Source: Bifidobacterium breve (GTDB lineage Bacteria; Actinomycetota; Acidimicrobiia; Acidimicrobiales; Ilumatobacteraceae). From it: a stretch of DNA of 8,852 nt. The stretch spans positions 1-8,852 of the forward strand of contig CALPPJ020000036.1 in the NCBI GenBank assembly GCA_943325425.2, in the 5' to 3' direction. The translations under genes were made by a program, and so were the position numbers. Of the stretch, positions 1 through 4,467 are shown one piece after another; the stretch's first letter is position 1; every line of letters begins with the position of its first letter. The notes below the pieces were generated by a model that was not told the DNA's origin, ran no database searches, and worked only from the letters and a program-made list of their open reading frames with translations.

Positions 1-776
1 TTACTTGCCGCTTCGTAGCGCAGGGGCAAAGTGCGTAAACCACGTAAGGCCAAGAACGCTTCAAGCGCACCTGGCGTTGCCCCTTGCACAACTCGTGCTC
101 GACTCAGCTTTTCAAAAATTTCTGGCTGGTGAGTCAGTGCTAAACCAATCATCAAGTCACTGTGTCCGCCGATGAATTTTGTCCCCGAGTGCATCACCAC
201 TGACGCACCAAGTTTGAGAGGTTGTTGGCCAATGGGCGAAGCGAATGTTGAGTCAACCACTGTTTTCACATTGCTTGCATTCGCAGCACGACACAATGTC
301 TCAAGCTCAGTTTCATCAAGAGTGGGGTTAGTGGGTGTTTCAATCCAGAGAACTACTCGTTCTGCCCCCACCTGTGCCACCGACTCATTCATTGCATTTG
401 TGACGACATCGGTATCAACAATGTCAACAGAAACAATTCGTACATGACCATGCTCTTGCATATCACCCAGCAATGCTCGAACGCCTAGATAACTCACACT
501 CGGTACAACAACAATGCTCGGATGTAATGCAAACAAAATCGCCGAAGCCGCCGCCATTCCGGTAGCAAATGAAAGGCATTGGCCACCTTCCAATTCACCG
601 ACAGCCTGCTCAAGCGCAGCCCAAGTAGACGTGCCGTGAGTGCGCGCATAGTCACCGCTTGACTGAAAGTTAGATGCGAGAACAATCGACGCATTGAGCG
701 GATCGTTTTCATTTTGTGGTCGACCGGCAGTAACCGCGATCGTGCGTGCTGAACGAGAATTGTTTGAATCAGTCAT
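1..776 (-). CDS. Trans-sulfuration PLP enzyme (cystathionine gamma-synthase/lyase family), C-terminus cut by window edge
   Basis: Cytosolic PLP enzyme of the Cys/Met metabolism family, which acts on cystathionine, homoserine esters, cysteine or methionine. Seen: 258 residues from ATG at 776, still open at base 1; the family is usually about 380-400 residues, so roughly the last third is missing. Family landmarks occur in order: Y43-A-R45 (the Tyr/Arg pair that reaches the neighbouring subunit's PLP phosphate), FATGMAA (70-76), a Tyr at 96 placed like the PLP-stacking Tyr, ETPTNPTL (146-153), the pyridine-binding Asp of VVDSTFASP (D175), and HSGTKFIGGHSD (196-207), where K200 is the Schiff-base lysine. 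The usual NPT after the YxR motif is TST (49-51). GGAGG lies 12 bases before the ATG, and the start overlaps the end of the upstream desulfhydrase gene by 8 bases, so the two are probably co-transcribed and translationally coupled. Residues that separate synthase, gamma-lyase, beta-lyase and methionine gamma-lyase lie mostly in the missing part, so the reaction is not assigned. Confidence 0.9.
   Translation of the reverse strand, partial: MTDSNNSRSARTIAVTAGRPQNENDPLNASIVLASNFQSSGDYARTHGTSTWAALEQAVGELEGGQCLSFATGMAAASAILFALHPSIVVVPSVSYLGVRALLGDMQEHGHVRIVSVDIVDTDVVTNAMNESVAQVGAERVVLWIETPTNPTLDETELETLCRAANASNVKTVVDSTFASPIGQQPLKLGASVVMHSGTKFIGGHSDLMIGLALTHQPEIFEKLSRARVVQGATPGALEAFLALRGLRTLPLRYEAAS
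769..776 (-). promoter_or_regulatory. Eight-base overlap of the dcyD stop and the trans-sulfuration enzyme start
   Basis: The dcyD TGA (771-769) lies downstream of the ATG (776-774) of the next gene, so the frames overlap by eight bases. A GGAGG sequence (complement of 789-793) stands 12 bases before the ATG, a little far. Co-translation of the two PLP enzymes is likely. Confidence 0.65.
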
Positions 777-1794
777 GACGTACAAAAACCTCCGGCGAAC
801 CGCCTGTATGAATAAAGATCACATCATCGCCATTGCCCCAACGGCCTTGACTTGCATTTCCTAATAATCCCGCCATGCCTTTTGCGGTGTACACATCATC
901 AAGAACCCATGCTCCGTTATGTGCCGCCCACTTGATGGCTGCACGCGATGCTTCGGTGGGGATTGCATAATCTTCACCGAGCCAACGAGCGTCTACTTCA
1001 ATGTCTTCTTCAAGTACGACACCAGGCAACCCGGCAATGGTCAAAGCTTCTTGGGCAAGTTCTTTGACCGATGGATAGCCGGCAATTACTCCTTTGGCGA
1101 CACCAATTGCCAAAAGTTTCGGCAGCACATCAACCTTGCCGGTGGCGCGCGCATAAGCGCGCCCCGCAACGAGACCAGCATGAGTGCCACCGCTTGACGA
1201 TGTAAACACAATTGTTTGCGGTGAAATGTTCAATGCCTTGGCCTGATCAACGATTTCTTGGTATGCCACGATGTAACCAAGTGCGCCCACTGCGGTCGAC
1301 CCACCAATCGGAATTGAATAAGGCCTCAGGCCTTGGGCACTCAACTCGTCGGTGAGGTCTTCGCGAGCAATTTCTAAAAGTCCCCACTCGGATGGTCCTG
1401 CACCAGTGAAATGTTGATGCGCGCCAAATCGCTCCGATAGCAACTGATTACCTTCAAGGACCGCTGGCCGATCTCCGGCCAGCACCAAATGCACTTCAAG
1501 ACCAAGCACTGCCCCAGCCGCGGCGGTCATTCGACAATGATTTGACTGTCCCGCTCCAACGGTGATGAGGCAAGTAGCCCCCGCGGCTACTGCGGCCCCA
1601 CACAAGAACTCAAGCTTGCGGGCCTTGTTGCCGCCCATACCCAATCCCGTGAGATCGTCGCGCTTGACCCATAAACGGCTCTGACCAGCAAGAACTGGTC
1701 CTCGTTCAAGATGCGTCGGCAAAGTTGCGAACCGCACGCGGGGCTGGCCGAACTCAACGTCGGTGACAATGTGTCGATTCGAATCTCCAGCCAC
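769..1794 (-). CDS. dcyD: D-cysteine desulfhydrase-type PLP enzyme (ACC deaminase/DcyD family)
   Basis: Cytosolic fold-type II PLP enzyme, 341 residues, the usual length for the DcyD/ACC deaminase family. D-cysteine desulfhydrase converts D-cysteine to pyruvate, sulfide and ammonia. Seen: VKRDDLTG (43-50), GGNKARKLE with Schiff-base K57, QSNH with S84 (K-to-S spacing of 27 as in ACC deaminase K51/S78), PYSIPIGGST (158-167), phosphate-binding SSGGTHAGL (200-208), VYTAKG (301-306) and IHTGG (328-332). ACC deaminases carry Glu and Leu at the two discriminating sites (E295, L322 of the Pseudomonas enzyme); here they are T303 and T330, matching T288 and T315 of the Salmonella D-cysteine desulfhydrase with identical spacing. 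This favours desulfhydrase over deaminase. The start is GTG at 1794: an in-frame TAG at 1806-1804 excludes anything longer. Its own ribosome-binding site is weak (GGGGAA about 14 bases away). It leads a two-gene unit with the trans-sulfuration enzyme, consistent with sulfur amino acid breakdown or detoxification. Other small D-amino acid substrates remain possible. Confidence 0.88.
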   Translation of the reverse strand: MAGDSNRHIVTDVEFGQPRVRFATLPTHLERGPVLAGQSRLWVKRDDLTGLGMGGNKARKLEFLCGAAVAAGATCLITVGAGQSNHCRMTAAAGAVLGLEVHLVLAGDRPAVLEGNQLLSERFGAHQHFTGAGPSEWGLLEIAREDLTDELSAQGLRPYSIPIGGSTAVGALGYIVAYQEIVDQAKALNISPQTIVFTSSSGGTHAGLVAGRAYARATGKVDVLPKLLAIGVAKGVIAGYPSVKELAQEALTIAGLPGVVLEEDIEVDARWLGEDYAIPTEASRAAIKWAAHNGAWVLDDVYTAKGMAGLLGNASQGRWGNGDDVIFIHTGGSPEVFVRHD

Positions 1795-1827
1795 AACGTC
1801 AGGCTATTCCCCAATCAACAGTCACGA

Positions 1828-1835
1828 CCCCTCCT
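1828..1835 (-). promoter_or_regulatory. Strong Shine-Dalgarno sequence AGGAGGGG, misplaced for dcyD
   Basis: On the minus strand this is the best ribosome-binding match in the region, but it lies 33 bases before the dcyD GTG at 1794. It is followed closely by another GTG at 1825 that opens an eight-codon reading frame (M-T-V-D-W-G-I-A) ending with TGA at 1801-1799, four bases before the dcyD start. Either ribosomes translate this mini-leader and reinitiate on dcyD, or the dcyD reading frame has a small error near its 5' end. Measured from AGGAGG, the spacing to GTG 1825 is only four bases, which is short. Confidence 0.4.
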
Positions 1836-1840
1836 GCCAC

Positions 1841-1875
1841 CAGATTTGCGGTTTCTCAAAGCAAAGCCAAATCTG
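1841..1875 (-). promoter_or_regulatory. Leader hairpin upstream of the dcyD unit
   Basis: Perfect 8-base arms CAGATTTG (1841-1848) and CAAATCTG (1868-1875). In the minus-strand transcript the fold can be lengthened to about 12 pairs: a 7-pair CAGAUUU/AAAUCUG base, a 2-base bulge, then GG(C)UUU with AAACC, closing an 8-base loop. It ends five bases before the AGGAGGGG sequence, so it would sit in the 5' leader if transcription starts further upstream. No U-run follows, so it does not look like an intrinsic terminator. It could influence ribosome access or be a protein-binding palindrome in DNA; function is inferred only. Confidence 0.45.
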
Positions 1876-2028
1876 ACGAGATTTCTGTGAAGTTCACCTC
1901 AGGCGCCAAGAATGACAAGCGCAAGTCAATCCTCAAGACCAAAAAACCAGGACTGGTCTCAACTTCTTGCGAATACGAAAATTTCAATCGTGACTCGGAT
2001 AGTTCAGATTCAGAATTGAACGACAACA

Positions 2029-2697
2029 ATGATGAGAGTGCTGACGACTGATTGGAACCAACTACTTGCTGACGAATTCACATCGTCGTATTGGCACGAA
2101 TTGCAAGAGTTCATCACACTAGAACGCAGTCAGCACCATGTTTTTCCCGCACCAGAGAATGTCTTCACCGCTCTTGAACTGACATCGTTCGCACATACAC
2201 GGGTCGTCATTTTGGGGCAAGACCCTTATCACGGACTCGGCCAAGCCCACGGGCTCGCTTTTTCAGTTCAGCCTGGAACACGTATTCCACCATCGTTACG
2301 AAATATCTTTAAAGAACTCAGCAACGACATCGGCTGTGCGGTTCCAGTTCACGGTGATCTCACTGCGTGGACGCAACAAGGAGTGCTCCTTCTGAATACA
2401 ACTTTGACCGTGCGGGCTGGGCAGGCTGCCTCGCATCAAGGTTACGGCTGGGAAATTTTCACGGATCAAATCATTCGTGTACTTAATCGAAAAACCGATT
2501 CAGTGGTCTTCATTTTGTGGGGAGAAACATCGCGCAAGAAAGCGAATCTGATTGATGTGCAGCGGCACGTCATCATTAAATCTGCGCACCCATCACCGCT
2601 ATCGGCTCGCCACGGGTTTTTCGGTTCTCGACCATTTTCTCGAACGAATACTGCGCTCATCGAAAATGATCGAGAACCAATCAACTGGATTCTTTAG
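2029..2697 (+). CDS. ung: Uracil-DNA glycosylase, family 1
   Basis: Removes uracil from DNA, the first step of base excision repair after cytosine deamination or dUMP incorporation; acts in the cytoplasm on the chromosome. The product is 222 residues, close to the 229 of E. coli Ung. Seen: GQDPYHG (63-69) with the water-activating Asp65; the uracil-stacking Phe in AHGLAFSV (F78); LLNTTLTV (121-128) with uracil-specific N123; and HPSPLSARHGFFGS (187-200) with catalytic H187 and the minor-groove leucine L191. N123, H187 and L191 have the same numbers as in E. coli. An in-frame TGA at 2017-2019 limits the start to ATG 2029, ATG 2032 or GTG 2038; no Shine-Dalgarno sequence is evident, so translation may be weak or leaderless. 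It is the only plus-strand gene, and its TAG is one base from the stop of the convergent binding-protein gene. Its 3' end contains a long inverted repeat (2623-2678). Confidence 0.97.
   Translation: MMRVLTTDWNQLLADEFTSSYWHELQEFITLERSQHHVFPAPENVFTALELTSFAHTRVVILGQDPYHGLGQAHGLAFSVQPGTRIPPSLRNIFKELSNDIGCAVPVHGDLTAWTQQGVLLLNTTLTVRAGQAASHQGYGWEIFTDQIIRVLNRKTDSVVFILWGETSRKKANLIDVQRHVIIKSAHPSPLSARHGFFGSRPFSRTNTALIENDREPINWIL
2623..2678 (-). terminator. Long inverted repeat inside the ung 3' end; candidate 3' hairpin of the transporter operon
   Basis: Arms of 17 bases at 2623-2639 (GGTTCTCGACCATTTTC) and 2662-2678 (GAAAATGATCGAGAACC) flank a 22-base centre. In a plus-strand RNA there is one C-A mismatch (2632/2669); in a minus-strand RNA the same pair is G-U, so all 17 positions pair, and GAGCG/CGUUC inside the loop can add five more. 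The hairpin starts 21 bases beyond the stop of the minus-strand binding-protein gene, a normal position for a 3'-end structure. It is not a classical intrinsic terminator: the minus strand continues with GAAAAACCCG rather than a U-run. It may protect the 3' end, stall polymerase, or act in both directions. It overlaps ung codons for residues around 199-217. Confidence 0.55.
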
Positions 2698-2698
2698 C

Positions 2699-4465
2699 TC
2701 AACCTGCAGGGCTCGGATACGACGGCGGAGTTTCTGCCTCTGGAGCAACATCGTAAATCGCTATTGCGCCATCTTGAACAAACAACTTGTCTTCAGTTGG
2801 CCATTCACCTGGCATGTAACGCTGACCACCATCAACAAACTTCATGAGGCCAGTTCCTTCCCGAGCATTCTCGTCGGGACCCGTTGCTGTGGCATCCCAC
2901 CAGAAAACCGTGGCATCGTCAACACCGTTGTAATCGACTTCGGGCCAAATGCCTTGGTCGCCGTAGGTTAGATACGACGCTGTTAAGGCAGGTCGAGTCT
3001 TAATCGTCTTGATGTAATCGCCCATTGTTTGTGGTGTCAAATTTGGACCAGTCCCCTGCAAGGCCGAGAACAATAAGTTGAATCCGGGCATGAAGACAGG
3101 CGCTCCAAGCGGAGCTGGTGCATCTGTACCCGTGAACCACTTGTACAGAACCTTTGTGCCCACAACATCGGGGTTCACACGTACAGCAAGACTGGTGACG
3201 CCAAATGCATGAGCCCACTGTTTTTGGTCATAGCCGCGCCCAAAGGCATTGGTATCAGTCAGTGTTGCCGCAGCAACTAACCACTCGGGTTCATATTCTT
3301 GAGCGGTGGCCTCACGAGTGAAATCACCAGGGGCAACTGGGTCGGTTGACATGATGACAGTGGTAATACCATCGGCCTTCATCTTCGCAACAATCTGTGA
3401 AGCCTGCTGTTGAATGGTCCCAGGATCAAGTTTGTACGGCAAGACCAAAGCCGGATCTGCTCCAACTTCAGCAAGGCGTGACACCATCAAATCAGCTAAA
3501 CGCTTCGATTCTGCGCCGGCACTTTCTTCGTAAACAAGAGCAAACTTACGCGTCTCGGCTTTCAGCGCATCGCCCGCATGTGAAGCAGGTTTACCTGCCA
3601 ACTGCTTACCAATGAATTCAACAACATGTACTTGCTTTTGTTCAGAACTTCCGTCAAGTGCCCATACATATGGATCGCGCTCGGCAAACCACTCAGCGGT
3701 GCCGCCGCCACAGGAAACACACAGTGTTTGGCGAGCGGCCAATTCATCACCAAAAGCATTGGTTAGCGCAGGACCGCCAACGACAGCAAACGGTTTGTAC
3801 TCTTCAACAATGCGCTGAGCGTCAGCACGAGCCGTCACTTCATCATTAGCAAGTCCGGTGCTTTCGTACGAAACGTACTTGATCTTGCGACCATAAAGTT
3901 CGTAGTACGTCTCAAAGTACTTAATGAAACCTTCGATTGTTTCATTCTCTTGAGCGTTGGTTTCATCGACCTTTACAGCTGAGGTGATGTAGTTGATGAT
4001 GGGATCGTTATCAGGACCCTGATAATGCACGATCGTGATTTCATCGGCAGTCACACCTTGTGCTGTGGCGCCACCGTTGTCACCGGTGAATGGTGCCATA
4101 CATGCCGGCGCGAAATAATCAGGAACGGCAATAGTGCCCTTCTCGGTGTCGCAGCGCGCACCCCAATCAATTGCGCTAAATGCCTCTTCGCTCAAAGTTT
4201 CCTTGGCATTGGCAAATGAAAGTGGATAGTCCCACGTGTCGGCACCAGTCGCAGCTGTATCCGACGGCGCTTCGCTTGATGCGGGCGCATCACTGGCTGC
4301 TGGCGCAGATGTATCTGTTGTTCCTTCATCGTCGCCGCCCCCCGACGACACGACAATGGCAACAACGACCAAGACAATAACGATCAGGGCTCCGATCGGA
4401 CCCCATTTCTTTAAAGCCTGTGAATTACCTGAACGATTACTGTTGGAACTGCTAGCTGGTTGCAT
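2699..4465 (-). CDS. Membrane-anchored substrate-binding protein of a Liv-type (HAAT) ABC importer
   Basis: Extracytoplasmic solute receptor of the branched-chain amino acid type (periplasmic-binding fold type I, Peripla_BP_6-like), expected to deliver ligand to the LivHM permease encoded upstream. The product is 588 residues, longer than a typical LivJ/LivK (about 370). Seen: a basic, Ser/Asn-rich start, one hydrophobic segment (about 22-40), then an acidic Gly/Ser/Thr/Ala/Pro linker (about 41-75), and a large domain from about residue 78 with the expected alternating pattern (ITIVHYQGPDND near 143; VGGPALTNAFG near 229; a second-lobe TTVIMSTDP near 368). There is no lipobox cysteine after the hydrophobic segment, so it looks anchored by an uncleaved signal or released by signal peptidase I rather than lipidated. 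Cysteines at 105, 122, 249 and 252 (the last two as CVSC) could form disulfides. The start is ATG 4465 with AAGGGGG about seven bases upstream, inside the end of the preceding gene (two-base gap). The ligand cannot be read from sequence. Confidence 0.92.
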   Translation of the reverse strand: MQPASSSNSNRSGNSQALKKWGPIGALIVIVLVVVAIVVSSGGGDDEGTTDTSAPAASDAPASSEAPSDTAATGADTWDYPLSFANAKETLSEEAFSAIDWGARCDTEKGTIAVPDYFAPACMAPFTGDNGGATAQGVTADEITIVHYQGPDNDPIINYITSAVKVDETNAQENETIEGFIKYFETYYELYGRKIKYVSYESTGLANDEVTARADAQRIVEEYKPFAVVGGPALTNAFGDELAARQTLCVSCGGGTAEWFAERDPYVWALDGSSEQKQVHVVEFIGKQLAGKPASHAGDALKAETRKFALVYEESAGAESKRLADLMVSRLAEVGADPALVLPYKLDPGTIQQQASQIVAKMKADGITTVIMSTDPVAPGDFTREATAQEYEPEWLVAAATLTDTNAFGRGYDQKQWAHAFGVTSLAVRVNPDVVGTKVLYKWFTGTDAPAPLGAPVFMPGFNLLFSALQGTGPNLTPQTMGDYIKTIKTRPALTASYLTYGDQGIWPEVDYNGVDDATVFWWDATATGPDENAREGTGLMKFVDGGQRYMPGEWPTEDKLFVQDGAIAIYDVAPEAETPPSYPSPAG

Positions 4466-4467
4466 GA

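Larger units (their letters stand above)
1795..2028. promoter_or_regulatory. Divergent intergenic region between dcyD and ung, with several inverted repeats
   Basis: This 234-base gene-free stretch must hold the promoters for dcyD (leftward) and ung (rightward). Visible symmetrical elements are a bulged 35-base hairpin (1841-1875), GTGAAGTTCAC (1887-1897, perfect 5-base arms around one G), TGACAAGCGCAAGTCA (1913-1928, TGAC/GTCA ends around a GCGC centre), ACCAGGACTGGT (1946-1957, perfect 5-base arms) and a tandem TTCAGATTCAGA (2003-2014). Any of the short palindromes could be a repressor or activator site, but arms this short also arise by chance. I could not pick a convincing -35/-10 pair for either direction. 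No small gene of credible length or composition was seen. Confidence 0.6.

Noticed and set aside
172..447. 91-codon plus-strand frame antisense to the trans-sulfuration enzyme
   Set aside because: The opposite strand encodes well-conserved PLP enzyme motifs throughout this stretch; the plus-strand product is Ser/Thr-rich without recognisable features.
1144..1163. GC-rich inverted repeat GGCGCGC / GCGCGCC with a six-base spacer
   Set aside because: It lies in the middle of dcyD and encodes the Gly-Arg-Ala-Tyr-Ala-Arg-Ala stretch after the phosphate loop; alternating GC codons for Ala and Arg explain it.
2003..2016. TTCAGATTCAGAAT upstream of ung as a -10 element
   Set aside because: CAGAAT resembles an actinobacterial -10, but no acceptable -35 lies at the proper distance, so a promoter was not called.
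2552..2971. 139-codon plus-strand frame running from the ung 3' end into the binding-protein gene
   Set aside because: It is out of frame with ung and antisense to the binding-protein gene; its composition is irregular and no family features are visible.
3585..3598. Short palindrome GCAGGT-TT-ACCTGC
   Set aside because: Six-base arms are expected by chance in a window of this size, and it sits within the binding-protein coding sequence with no link to a start or end.
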